The translations under genes and the position numbers were made by a program. This document shows, in pieces, positions 42,692 through 51,073 of a stretch of DNA of 64,000 nt (positions are counted from its first letter, which is position 1; each line of letters opens with the position of its first letter). Origin of the DNA: Paenibacillus lactis (GTDB lineage: Bacteria; Bacillota; Bacilli; Paenibacillales; Paenibacillaceae); NCBI RefSeq assembly GCF_017873605.1, contig NZ_JAGGKI010000020.1, positions 29,226-93,225 of the forward strand, given 5' to 3'. The notes beneath the pieces are model-generated. The model had not been told where the DNA came from, did not search any database, and saw only the letters and a program-made list of their open reading frames with translations.

Positions 42692-43504
42692 ATGACGATA
42701 CGTAAAGCATTAACGGTAGCTGGCTCGGATACAAGCGGCGGAGCGGGTATCCAAGCGGACCTCAAGACGTTTCAGGAATTTGACGTGTACGGCATGACGG
42801 CGCTGACGACGATCGTCTGCATGGAGCCGGCAACCTGGGATCACCAGGTCTTTCCGGTTGAGCTTGGCATCGTGGAGACCCAGTTGAAGACCGTGCTCGA
42901 GGGCATCGGCATCGACGCGATGAAGACGGGCATGCTCGGTTCGGTTGATATTATCGAGCTGGTCGCCAAGTATATTGACAAGCATGATCTGAAGCGCATC
43001 GTGATCGATCCGGTAATGGTGTGCAAGGGCACGGATGAAGTGCTGCAGCCGGAAAATACGGAGGCCATGCTGGAGTTCCTGCTGCCGCGTGCGGATGTCG
43101 TAACCCCGAATTTGTTCGAGGCTTCCCAGCTTGCCAAATCCGGACCGATTACGACCTTGGAGCAAATGCAGGAAGCGGCGGCGATCATTCATGGCCGCGG
43201 CGCGAAGCATGTCCTGATTAAGGACCGCGGCAAAATCCGCGAAGGCAAAGCCATGGACCTGCTCTATGACGGAAAAACCTTCGAATGGTTTGAAGCCGAT
43301 GCAATTCTGACCCAGTATACGCACGGTGCCGGCTGCACCTCATCGGCCTCCATCACGGCAGGGCTCGCTAAAGGCCTCACGGTCCGTGAAGCTGTGCAGC
43401 AGGCCAAAGCGTTCATTACCCAAGCGATAAGCAACGGCTTTCCGCTTAATCAATTTGTCGGACCGACCCGGCATTCCGCGCATCGCAGCACAGCGGCGAA
43501 TTAA
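42692..43504 (+). CDS. pdxK: Pyridoxine/hydroxymethylpyrimidine kinase (ThiD-like PdxK)
   Basis: A 270-residue ribokinase-fold kinase closely resembling Bacillus subtilis PdxK: KALTVAGSDTSGGAGIQADL, YGMTALTTIV, IDPVMVCKGTDEVLQPE and the C-terminal FPLNQFVGPTRHSA. The anion hole is THGAGCTSS, with Cys where typical kinases have the catalytic Asp, characteristic of the Gram-positive dual-specificity type. It phosphorylates pyridoxal/pyridoxine and possibly HMP. The ATG is about 11 nt from GAAGGGA. Confidence 0.92.
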   Translation: MTIRKALTVAGSDTSGGAGIQADLKTFQEFDVYGMTALTTIVCMEPATWDHQVFPVELGIVETQLKTVLEGIGIDAMKTGMLGSVDIIELVAKYIDKHDLKRIVIDPVMVCKGTDEVLQPENTEAMLEFLLPRADVVTPNLFEASQLAKSGPITTLEQMQEAAAIIHGRGAKHVLIKDRGKIREGKAMDLLYDGKTFEWFEADAILTQYTHGAGCTSSASITAGLAKGLTVREAVQQAKAFITQAISNGFPLNQFVGPTRHSAHRSTAAN

Positions 43505-43578
43505 AGAAAACACAAATTTCTGCAAGCTTATGCATTTTGGATTCGGCCAGCGGCCGCAGGCTGCTTGAGCATTTTCTT

Positions 43579-43610
43579 AAACCTTTCTTCCCCGGAAGAA
43601 AGGTTTTTTT
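43579..43610 (+). terminator. Terminator of pdxK
   Basis: AAACCTTTCTTCC and GGAAGAAAGGTTT pair perfectly with a 2-nt spacer, followed by T-run. Confidence 0.88.
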
Positions 43611-43778
43611 GTTGTTATATGACTTCGATGCATATACTGGATAGGAGCAAAGGCTTGCACCATTTTCACTCGCGCCGTGCAAAAGTATACAGCAGCCTGG
43701 GTCCTTTCCCATATCATTATGTGCTATAATTTATTCAGATCTAAAGAGAAGCAGGAAAAAATGTATAGGGGTTGAGAC

Positions 43779-44429
43779 ATGTTTCAGGACATTTTGGAAT
43801 TTTTAAGGAGTTTTGGTCCTTTAGGGTTGTTTATTCATTCATTTGCGGATGCTGTGATTTTTCCGATTCCCGCCTTTTTTCTACAGGTTTCCTTGAGTAT
43901 TGTTCACCCGAAAGATGCGCTGTGGCTAGCGACTTACGGCTTTATCGGATGTCTGCTGGGAACGCCGCTGGGGTACGCGATTGGAAAGCTGCTTGGGAAG
44001 TCGGTATTATATAAAATTTTGAAAAAACAGTGGATCGACGCGGCAACCAATCTGTTTCAGAAAAACGGCGAGGCTGCGATATTAATCGGTTCGTTTACGC
44101 CGATCCCGTTTAAGGTATTTACCATTTTGTCCGGATGTCTGAACTTCCCGCTCTGGAGACTGATGGCCTATGCGGCCTTGGGTAGAGCGACTAAATTTTA
44201 TGTCGTGGGGACTTTGTTCTACCTGTATGGCAATGCAGCCGAAGGAATGGTGAAGGATGTATCCCTGTACATCGCCCTGATCGCGGTTCCTTTAATATTG
44301 ATTGGCATTTATTTCAAACGAAGACGTAAGCGTAGAAAAATGCAGCAGCAGGCGGAAGCTGTACCTAGTGCCGATCCGGTGGAAAAGCCGGTTCTGGAGC
44401 AAGTAACGGATCAATCGCCGTCTGCGTAA
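43779..44429 (+). CDS. VTT-domain (DedA/YqaA-type) membrane protein
   Basis: A 216-residue membrane protein with four to five helices and a charged cytoplasmic tail (KRRRKRRKMQQQ). The core FLQVSLSIVHP, FIGCLLGTPLGYAIGKLLGK and GSFTPIPFKVFTILSGCLNF fits the SNARE-associated/VTT fold. DedA-type proteins are implicated in undecaprenyl-phosphate or phospholipid flipping. The ATG follows GGGGTTGAG. The substrate is not known. Confidence 0.85.
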   Translation: MFQDILEFLRSFGPLGLFIHSFADAVIFPIPAFFLQVSLSIVHPKDALWLATYGFIGCLLGTPLGYAIGKLLGKSVLYKILKKQWIDAATNLFQKNGEAAILIGSFTPIPFKVFTILSGCLNFPLWRLMAYAALGRATKFYVVGTLFYLYGNAAEGMVKDVSLYIALIAVPLILIGIYFKRRRKRRKMQQQAEAVPSADPVEKPVLEQVTDQSPSA

Positions 44430-44456
44430 TGCTTGATCTTGCAGATATACAAAAGG

Positions 44457-44487
44457 AGCAGCCGGGGTAGAAGCCCGGCTGCTCTTT
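44457..44487 (+). terminator. Terminator of the VTT gene
   Basis: AGCAGCCGGG (44457-44466) pairs with CCCGGCTGCT (44474-44483), then CTTTGTG. Confidence 0.7.
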
Positions 44488-44552
44488 GTGTCCGTTGCAG
44501 AGATCATGAAGCTTTAAGCCAATGGTTGATGACAGCGGGCGGAGCCCACGGT

Positions 44553-45164
44553 TTAGCCAATACGGAAAATTTTGCTGATGCCTTTGGTGGTAACCGGCGT
44601 GTAGGTCGGCGGTGAGGACATAGGGGAAACCGTGTCCATCGTAAGATACCCGTGCAGCGGCCCCCGGTAGACTTCCGTCAGCTGCGGAGAGTTGGAGAAA
44701 TCCTCAGGCGTCACCAAATGACATGGCTTGTTCACCGGCCGAAGACCGGCCTGTTCGAAGACCTTCGCGACAAAGTGGGAGCAGAAATACGCATCGTCGC
44801 GGTCGATATGAAGCCGAAATAAAATGCCTAGCAGTCCAAGCAGATTATATTTATACCGATCCTGGTTTCGCATCATTTCTTTAACAAGATTGTACATCCT
44901 CTGGTAATCCTCATGACTGACACGACAGCGGTAGACGGCACACGCAGAGGAATAGAAGAAGGGGTCGCGGAGATTTTCACGAACGAGGCCGCCATTGAAG
45001 GGGTTGTTCGCTTTCTTCCGCCCGAAGCTGTACACTTCGCGTAATTCGGAGTCAAACGCGATGGATGCATGATTTAGCGGGGCTTTCGTGAAATATTGGA
45101 TCATTCTGCTAAACCAGGTGCCCGTGCCTGTAAGCACAATCCAAATATCTTGTTCCGTGTACAT
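44553..45164 (-). CDS. Permuted papain-fold (YiiX/YaeF-like) putative amidase
   Basis: A 203-residue protein with the circularly permuted NlpC/P60 pattern: catalytic His32 in APLNHASIAFD precedes catalytic Cys128 in AYFCSHFVAKVFEQAG. No signal peptide is evident, so it is probably cytoplasmic. The Ser/Thr/Pro-rich C-terminal 30 residues look flexible. Relatives cleave lipids, peptides or isopeptides; the substrate here is unknown. AAAGGAG lies before the ATG. Confidence 0.8.
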   Translation of the reverse strand: MYTEQDIWIVLTGTGTWFSRMIQYFTKAPLNHASIAFDSELREVYSFGRKKANNPFNGGLVRENLRDPFFYSSACAVYRCRVSHEDYQRMYNLVKEMMRNQDRYKYNLLGLLGILFRLHIDRDDAYFCSHFVAKVFEQAGLRPVNKPCHLVTPEDFSNSPQLTEVYRGPLHGYLTMDTVSPMSSPPTYTPVTTKGISKIFRIG

Positions 45165-45475
45165 ACTTAAATAACTCCTTTGTTAACGTTCCTAACGAAT
45201 CACACCAAATGAAGTGACTTGCTTTCTTTCACAATAAACGAAAAGGCAAAGCTGTTCAAGTCAAAAATAACCAATTTCTCTCAATTTCACTAGATTAGCT
45301 TTGGAATTGTCACCATTTATAGGAAGCCTGATAACAATATATTCGCTCCATGTCCAAATTATCCTTTTCTTGGGGCAATATAAAATTGTTTAAGGGTGTC
45401 ATTGCAGCAATTGGCATCGGTACAACGATTAAGTCTTGCTACCGTTCTAGCAATCCACTACATTATAAAAAGGTA

Positions 45476-45585
45476 AGAAAAACGTCTATCGACGTACATT
45501 CAAAGAAGACAGACCGCGTTTAGCGGTAGTTTCTCTTGCGATATCAGAAAGCTGGCGCCGCGAAGTTTATACTGTCTGATATCTT
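45476..45585 (+). repeat. Dispersed ~110-bp element, copy B, upstream of the NiaP-like gene
   Basis: Second copy of the element at 27345-27450, here on the plus strand, ending about 20 nt before the niaP-like start codon. It can form ACGTC-TATC-GACGT and ACCGC-GTTTA-GCGGT hairpins, and GATATCAGA (45540-45548) pairs with TCTGATATC (45575-45583). The rest of the 45165-45604 gap shows no gene. Confidence 0.65.
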
Positions 45586-45604
45586 AAGAAAGGAGCGTTT
45601 TAGC

Positions 45605-46831
45605 ATGCGTAACGGAAGGATGGGGCTGTTAAAGGAGCCGAAGCAGCGTAAGCTCCTGTTCAGCGCCGGCATCAGCTGGATGTTTGACGCCATGGATGTG
45701 GGGATGATCTCGTTTGTTGTCGCCGCCCTCGCCGCAGAATGGTCGCTGAGCTCGCAGCAGGTCGGGATATTGACAAGCACGACGTCGATCGGGATGGTAT
45801 TCGGTGCGGCGATGGCCGGTTTTCTAGCGGATAAATACGGACGCAAAAATATTTTACTCTGGACGCTGCTTATTTTCTCGATCGCGAGCGGTCTTTCGGC
45901 ACTGGCCACCGGCTTTATCATGCTGTGCTTGCTGCGCTTTATCGCAGGGTTCGGTCTTGGGGGAGAGCTTCCGGTGGCCTCCACCCTCGTTTCGGAAAGC
46001 ATGCCGGTCCGTGAACGGGGAAGAGCGGTTGTCCTGCTCGAGAGCTTCTGGGCTGCGGGGTGGATCTTATCCGCATTGATTGCGTATTTCGTCATTCCGG
46101 ACTATGGATGGCGAACGGCCTTTGTCATTGGGGCGCTGCCGGCCATTTACGCGCTGTACCTTCGCCGCGCAATCGAGGATTCGCCGCGGTATATGCGGCA
46201 GAAGAGCGCCCGGAGGCTATCGTTTGGAGAGCGCGTAGCCTCGGTTTGGTCGACCGAGCATCGGCGCACGAGCATCATGCTGTGGGTGCTGTGGTTTACG
46301 GTGGTCTTCTCCTATTACGGCATGTTCCTGTGGCTCCCGACGGTCATGGTAGACAAGGGCTTCAGTCTGGTCAAAAGCTTCCAGTACGTGCTGATTATGA
46401 CGCTGGCTCAATTGCCGGGCTATTTTACGGCCGCTTACTTTATCGAAAGGTTCGGGCGGAAATTCGTGCTGGTCACGTATTTGGTCTTTACGGCCATCAG
46501 CGCGATCTGGTTCGGTTACGCGAATACCGAGGCTTCGCTTCTGGCTGCGGGCATCTGCCTGTCCTTCTTTAATCTCGGAGCATGGGGCGGATTGTACGCA
46601 TACAGTCCGGAGCTTTACCCGACGAAGGTTCGTTCGACCGGCGTAGGGCTTGCGACCTCCTTCGGCCGGATTGGCGGCGTTATTGCACCGCTGCTTGTTG
46701 GCGTTTTGAAGCAGCAGGGAACCCGTATCGAATTGATTTTTGTCATGTTCTTTGTGACGATTTTGATTGGGGCGCTGGGAGTGCTCCTGCTGGGGAAAGA
46801 GACCAAGGGGCTGGAGCTGGCGGATGAGTAA
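45605..46831 (+). CDS. niaP: MFS transporter, NiaP-like (nicotinate uptake)
   Basis: A 408-residue, 12-helix major facilitator protein. It matches Bacillus subtilis NiaP along its length as I recall it: SWMFDAMDVGMISFVVAALA, LGGELPVASTLVSESMPVRE, VVLLESFWAAGWILSALIAY, FSYYGMFLWLPTVMV and FFNLGAWGGLYAYSPELYPT. NiaP imports niacin for NAD synthesis. AAGGAG precedes the ATG at 45605; upstream open codons overlap the dispersed element. Substrate assignment rests on similarity alone. Confidence 0.82.
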   Translation: MRNGRMGLLKEPKQRKLLFSAGISWMFDAMDVGMISFVVAALAAEWSLSSQQVGILTSTTSIGMVFGAAMAGFLADKYGRKNILLWTLLIFSIASGLSALATGFIMLCLLRFIAGFGLGGELPVASTLVSESMPVRERGRAVVLLESFWAAGWILSALIAYFVIPDYGWRTAFVIGALPAIYALYLRRAIEDSPRYMRQKSARRLSFGERVASVWSTEHRRTSIMLWVLWFTVVFSYYGMFLWLPTVMVDKGFSLVKSFQYVLIMTLAQLPGYFTAAYFIERFGRKFVLVTYLVFTAISAIWFGYANTEASLLAAGICLSFFNLGAWGGLYAYSPELYPTKVRSTGVGLATSFGRIGGVIAPLLVGVLKQQGTRIELIFVMFFVTILIGALGVLLLGKETKGLELADE

Positions 46832-46899
46832 GTGCAGGGACTCTGAAGCCTTCTCCAGCCGGTATGCGATAAAATCGGCAGTTGGCCATTAAACGAGCA

Positions 46900-46945
46900 C
46901 AAGGGGCATTCCGATCAGGTCTGAAGACCTTCGGAATGCCCCTTG
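46900..46945. terminator. Bidirectional terminator between niaP and RNase J genes
   Basis: CAAGGGGCATTCCGA (46900-46914) pairs perfectly with TCGGAATGCCCCTTG (46931-46945); outer AAACGA/TTCGTTT extends the stem. Confidence 0.8.
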
Positions 46946-46996
46946 GTTCGTTTGAGCCGGATGGATGGAATTGTACTCTGGGTCTATATTCTACAA

Positions 46997-48715
46997 TTAT
47001 ACTTCCATTATTGACGGCATAATATATGGGCTTCGTCCCAGCTCCCGTTTGAAATAACGGTTAAGGGCCGTGTTCGTCATCTGCTCCCAGACCGCGCGGT
47101 TATATTCACGCTGCTCTCCGGCTTTGTTCAGCTGCTTGCGGAGCATTGCTTCGGCTCGACGCAGCAGCGGCTTGGAGTCCTGCATATACACAAAGCCGCG
47201 GGTAATCAGCTCCGGGCCGGACAGGAGCTTCCGTGTTTCCGGATTAATGGTGATCGCAACGATCACAACCCCGTCATGGGCCAGCTGCACCCGTTCCTCA
47301 AGCAGCTCCTTCTCATGCTTGCGCAGTTCGCCGTTATTAATGTAGATATCCCCCGAAGGAATGTTGCGCCCTTTCTTTGCATAATTGCGGTAGATCGACA
47401 GCGTATTGCCGATATTCAGCAAGTAGACGCTGCTGTCCGGAACCCCAACCTGAGTGGCCAGATGCCGGTGATTCAGCAGCATCCGGTACTCTCCATGGAT
47501 CGGCACAAAATATTTAGGGCGCAGGCTGCTGATCATCAGCTTCAGATCCTCCCGGCAGCCGTGCCCGGATGTGTGAATGTCAAGAATCGAGCCGTATTTA
47601 ACCTCCGCGCCGGCACGCATCAACAGATCGATGCTGCGGTTCACGTTCTGGGTATTCCCCGGAATCGGCGAGGACGAGAAGATGACCGTATCGTTCGGAT
47701 GAATTTGAATGGACCGGTGCGCCCCGGAAGCGATGCGCGTAAGAGCCGCATTGGGTTCGCCTTGGCTTCCGGTGCAGATAATCAGCACCTGGTCGTCACG
47801 GTAACGGTTGACTGCCTTGACGTCAATCAGCATGCCTTCAGGCATGCGAATATAACCGAGCTCCTGCCCGATGACGAATACCTTCTCCATGCTGCGTCCG
47901 ACGATGGCAATTTTCCGTTTGGTTCGGATGGCAGCCTCCACAACTTGCTGCAGCCGGTGGACGTTGGAGGCAAATGTGGCAAACAGGATCCGTCCGGGAC
48001 ACTCATGGAACAGGCGGAGAATGGAGTCGCCTACCGTACGCTCCGAAGGCGTAAAGCCGTCGCGTTCGCTGTTTGTGCTGTCCGCCATCAGCGCGAGTAC
48101 GCCGCGTGCGCCAAGCTTTAATATTTTATGAAGATCGGCGGGCTTATCCTCCGGCGTGAAATCGAATTTGAAATCCCCGGTATGTACAACAGGACCGTAT
48201 GGAGTTTCGACAACGATGCCAAAGGCGTCCGGAATGCTGTGGGTTGTCCGGAAGAAATGAACGGACAGATGCTTGAAAGAGATGGTCTCGTCCTCATGGA
48301 AGAGCCGCAGATCACTTTGATCCAGCAGTCGATGCTCTTCAAGCTTGGCACGGACCAATCCGATGGTCAAAGGGCCTCCGAATATCGGCATCTGAATTTG
48401 ACGAAGCACATAAGGGATAGCCCCGATATGGTCCTCATGGCCATGCGTCAGGAACAGACCCTTAATTTTATGCTTGTTTTCAATCAAATACCGGATATCC
48501 GGAATAATGTAGTCGACACCGCTCATTTCGGCATCGGGAAATTTCAGGCCGGCATCAATGAGGATGATTTCGTTTTTGAACTCGACGCCATACATATTTT
48601 TGCCGATTTCCCCAAGCCCTCCTAGCGCGAACAGTCGAACGGGCGGTGCGGTAGGCCTCGGCTTTTTGGCCGGCTTGGCATTTTGAATCTGATCGTTTAG
48701 CAGGGGTTTAGACAT
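46997..48715 (-). CDS. Ribonuclease J
   Basis: A 572-residue metallo-beta-lactamase/beta-CASP RNase with 5'-3' exo- and endonuclease activity in mRNA decay and rRNA maturation. The zinc motif is LTHGHEDHIGAIPYVL, VHTGDFKFD supplies another ligand, and IHTSGHGCREDLKLMI is in the beta-CASP part. The C-terminal domain ends NRYFKRELGRSPYIMPSIMEV. A Pro/Lys-rich N-terminal extension (about 20 residues) precedes RLFALGGLGEIGKNMY. J1 versus J2 cannot be decided by eye. Confidence 0.94.
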   Translation of the reverse strand: MSKPLLNDQIQNAKPAKKPRPTAPPVRLFALGGLGEIGKNMYGVEFKNEIILIDAGLKFPDAEMSGVDYIIPDIRYLIENKHKIKGLFLTHGHEDHIGAIPYVLRQIQMPIFGGPLTIGLVRAKLEEHRLLDQSDLRLFHEDETISFKHLSVHFFRTTHSIPDAFGIVVETPYGPVVHTGDFKFDFTPEDKPADLHKILKLGARGVLALMADSTNSERDGFTPSERTVGDSILRLFHECPGRILFATFASNVHRLQQVVEAAIRTKRKIAIVGRSMEKVFVIGQELGYIRMPEGMLIDVKAVNRYRDDQVLIICTGSQGEPNAALTRIASGAHRSIQIHPNDTVIFSSSPIPGNTQNVNRSIDLLMRAGAEVKYGSILDIHTSGHGCREDLKLMISSLRPKYFVPIHGEYRMLLNHRHLATQVGVPDSSVYLLNIGNTLSIYRNYAKKGRNIPSGDIYINNGELRKHEKELLEERVQLAHDGVVIVAITINPETRKLLSGPELITRGFVYMQDSKPLLRRAEAMLRKQLNKAGEQREYNRAVWEQMTNTALNRYFKRELGRSPYIMPSIMEV

Positions 48716-48900
48716 AATGTGAAAGAATCCTCTCTATGGTAATTAAGGCGTAAGCCTGGAATGGTAATTTTCTTCTCTACTTAAGATATCAGAAAGTTCA
48801 AGCTTCGTGAAACGGTTTTCTAAAATCATGTTAATTTTGGCTGGTACAGTCACCTATTTTTGTTCCCCCCTATATGCTGAAGAAAGGGGAGGGACTGGTA

Positions 48901-49659
48901 ATGAGCACACGGACAACACTGCTGGATACGGATGCCTTGTTTCATCTGCCGGAGGCCTGGCAGCTTGAAGCCGCTGACAGCCTGATAGCGAAAATGACGG
49001 ATAAGACCGCCAAATTCCCTTGTATTCCGGCCGTTCAGGGCCATGCTTTGAAGCATTTCCGATACGGCTTTCTCAACCTTAGCAGGTATTCAATCGAGGA
49101 AGCATCCGGTGAATTAGCTTCACTGCTTCATGAGTATGGGCTCCATTCAAGAGAATACGGAAACTATACATCGCTGGTGGTTATGATCCATACCGGAAAG
49201 GATGGGGACGGCCGCAATGGCGTCGAATATTACGAGAGGCTGTTCTGGGCTCTGCTGAGCCGGGCAACAGCGTATGACCCGCAGCCATGGCCCGAGTCCA
49301 TACCGGATGAGCCGTCACATCACTTATGGGAATTTTGTTATGGCGGCGAGCCGTATTTCGTTTACTGCGGGACGCCGGCGCATGAGAAGCGCAGGAGCCG
49401 GCATTTTCCTTGCATGATGCTTGCGTTCACGCCGCGCTGGGTTTTGCGGCAATTCAACGCCAAAGCCCGGCAGGCTCAGCGGACCAAGAAGCTGATCAGG
49501 GAACGCCTAGAGGCGTATGATGCCGTGCCGCCGCACCCGGATTTGAATTTGTACGGACAAGAAGACAATTACGAATGGAAGCAATATTTCCTTGACGACA
49601 GCGCCGAGTCTCCGATTCGCTGTCCGTTTGTCCGGATCCATAGGGAGGTCCGGCAATAA
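48901..49659 (+). CDS. YqcI/YcgG family protein
   Basis: A 252-residue soluble protein matching the YqcI/YcgG family: FPCIPAVQGHALKHFRYGFL near the N-terminus, then EYYERLFWALLSRA and PCMMLAFTPRWVLRQFN, and the late EDNYEWKQYFLDD. Function is uncharacterised, though relatives are sometimes linked to haem-type oxygenase chemistry. GGGGAGG lies 8-9 nt before ATG 48901, preferred over ATG 48874. It diverges from the RNase J gene. Confidence 0.82.
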   Translation: MSTRTTLLDTDALFHLPEAWQLEAADSLIAKMTDKTAKFPCIPAVQGHALKHFRYGFLNLSRYSIEEASGELASLLHEYGLHSREYGNYTSLVVMIHTGKDGDGRNGVEYYERLFWALLSRATAYDPQPWPESIPDEPSHHLWEFCYGGEPYFVYCGTPAHEKRRSRHFPCMMLAFTPRWVLRQFNAKARQAQRTKKLIRERLEAYDAVPPHPDLNLYGQEDNYEWKQYFLDDSAESPIRCPFVRIHREVRQ

Positions 49660-49680
49660 TCGGTCACCAATATATTAGGA

Positions 49681-49724
49681 ACGCTGTTCTAGAGCGAGAC
49701 TCTCGCTTTAAACGGCGTGTTTTG
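49681..49724 (+). terminator. Terminator of the YqcI/YcgG gene
   Basis: AGCGAGA/TCTCGCT forms the inner stem and ACGCTGTT/AACGGCGT the outer, followed by TTTT. Confidence 0.6.
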
Positions 49725-49801
49725 CTTGTTCGCTGGTTGTTGACCATTTTGTTGTCCTTCGTTGGCGTTATCTGCTGCGATCCCCGCAAAGGATACGAAT
49801 C

Positions 49802-49948
49802 TTACGGGAGACTATGTATAACGGTTCCGATCAATATGGGAATGCAGATCCCTAGGGCTCCGAACAGGCGGCCCTGAAGCCGAAGCCGGCGACGAGCACG
49901 ATATAAATAAGACCCCGAGCAGATGAACAGCCAGAACAATATCGCCAC
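49802..49948 (-). CDS. Possible 48-codon membrane peptide or gene remnant
   Basis: On the minus strand, a GTG-initiated frame encodes two hydrophobic segments (AILFWLFICSGSYLY and FGALGICIPILIGTVI) around a basic stretch (RARRRLRLQGR). Two stops lie just before the GTG and no ribosome site is visible, so it may be the end of a decayed membrane protein gene. The rest of the 49660-50016 gap shows only the preceding terminator. Confidence 0.3.
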   Translation of the reverse strand: MAILFWLFICSGSYLYRARRRLRLQGRLFGALGICIPILIGTVIHSLP

Positions 49949-50016
49949 TGCTTATTATAATGTAGAGACGCTGGTGAAATATATTAAGAACGAGGGCAGA
50001 GCCAGTACCCCCGAAA

Positions 50017-50898
50017 TTATAAGTTTTTGCGATATTCTGAAGGCGTGCAGTTCATGATTTTGCGGAATACCCGAACAAAATAGCTGATATGCCCGAATCC
50101 GACATCGAGTGCGATGTCGGATATTTTATGTTCCGGCTGACGCAGCAGCTCCGCTGCCTGCCGCACCCGATAGGAGTTCATATAATCTACCGGCGTCTGA
50201 CCGGTCATCGATTTGAAGAAGCGGCAGAATTGACCCTCGCTCATCGGGATCAGGTCGGCCAGCTCGCTGATTCGAATCGGGCGATGGTAGTTGTTTTGAA
50301 TATAGACGATCACCTTCTTCAGCCGCTCGGTTCTTGATGTATCGGCCGCATCGGAACGGCTGCGGTTCACCAGCCTGCCGGATGCGGCGGCGTGATGGAG
50401 CATAAGGTACAGATGGCCTTTGATTGCGGCTTCATAACCGGGCGGCGGCTGTTTGGATAAGGCGATCATGTCCTTGATATGCTGGAGTAGCGCACCATCC
50501 GTCTCGGAGGTAATCAGCCTAGGAAAGGTGGCCTTCCGTTCCTGAAAGGGAACGATCATGCCTTCCTGGAGCGCATCGTACTGGGCGCTTGCGAGCATGC
50601 CGAAATCGAATACCATGGCACAGAAGCTGCAGCCTTGATCCCCTCGGGCGTGGCCGGTATGGATATCGGAGCCGTCGATAAACAGGGCTTCGCCAGCGCG
50701 AACCGGAACATATTCGGTATCGTTGATTTGGAACAACACCTCGCCTTCGATGCAATAGAAGATTTCGGATTCCGTATGCCAGTGGGAGTCTACAACATGA
50801 GCCCCCGGGGCAAATTGGTACCAGTAAATCCCGAACGGAAAGCGTTCGCTGCCATGAGCCTTGCTTTCTTTGAGGGACCGGTGCAGCGTTTGATCCAT
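50017..50898 (-). CDS. AraC family transcriptional regulator
   Basis: A 293-residue regulator with an N-terminal cupin (HVVDSHWHTESEIFYCIEGE, metal-site His, about 33-52) and a C-terminal AraC DNA-binding domain (RISELADLIPMSEGQFCRFF and ISDIALDVGFGHISYFVRVF). The ATG at 50898 follows AAGGAGG. It is divergent from the alpha-xylosidase gene with 175 nt between, so it is the likely activator of that gene in response to a sugar. Confidence 0.9.
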   Translation of the reverse strand: MDQTLHRSLKESKAHGSERFPFGIYWYQFAPGAHVVDSHWHTESEIFYCIEGEVLFQINDTEYVPVRAGEALFIDGSDIHTGHARGDQGCSFCAMVFDFGMLASAQYDALQEGMIVPFQERKATFPRLITSETDGALLQHIKDMIALSKQPPPGYEAAIKGHLYLMLHHAAASGRLVNRSRSDAADTSRTERLKKVIVYIQNNYHRPIRISELADLIPMSEGQFCRFFKSMTGQTPVDYMNSYRVRQAAELLRQPEHKISDIALDVGFGHISYFVRVFRKIMNCTPSEYRKNL

Positions 50899-51006
50899 GC
50901 TTGAATCCTCCTTCGGGCTTTTCAGGAAATGAATGGGTTGCATCTAAACGTCAAGATTGTGCTATAAAATGACCGAATATTGATAGTTCCATTAAAAATA
51001 TATCAG

Positions 51007-51030
51007 TATAATGATATTATAACGCTTTCA
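51007..51030 (+). promoter_or_regulatory. -10 box and cre-like site of the alpha-xylosidase gene
   Basis: TATAAT at 51007-51012 is the likely -10 box; no convincing -35 is seen, consistent with activator dependence. The minus-strand sequence TGAAAGCGTTATAA (51017-51030) matches 13 of 14 cre positions just downstream, suggesting CcpA repression. Confidence 0.5.
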
Positions 51031-51073
51031 ACCCAATAATCAATTTTCAGAATATAGAAAGGCGGTTCCTATC

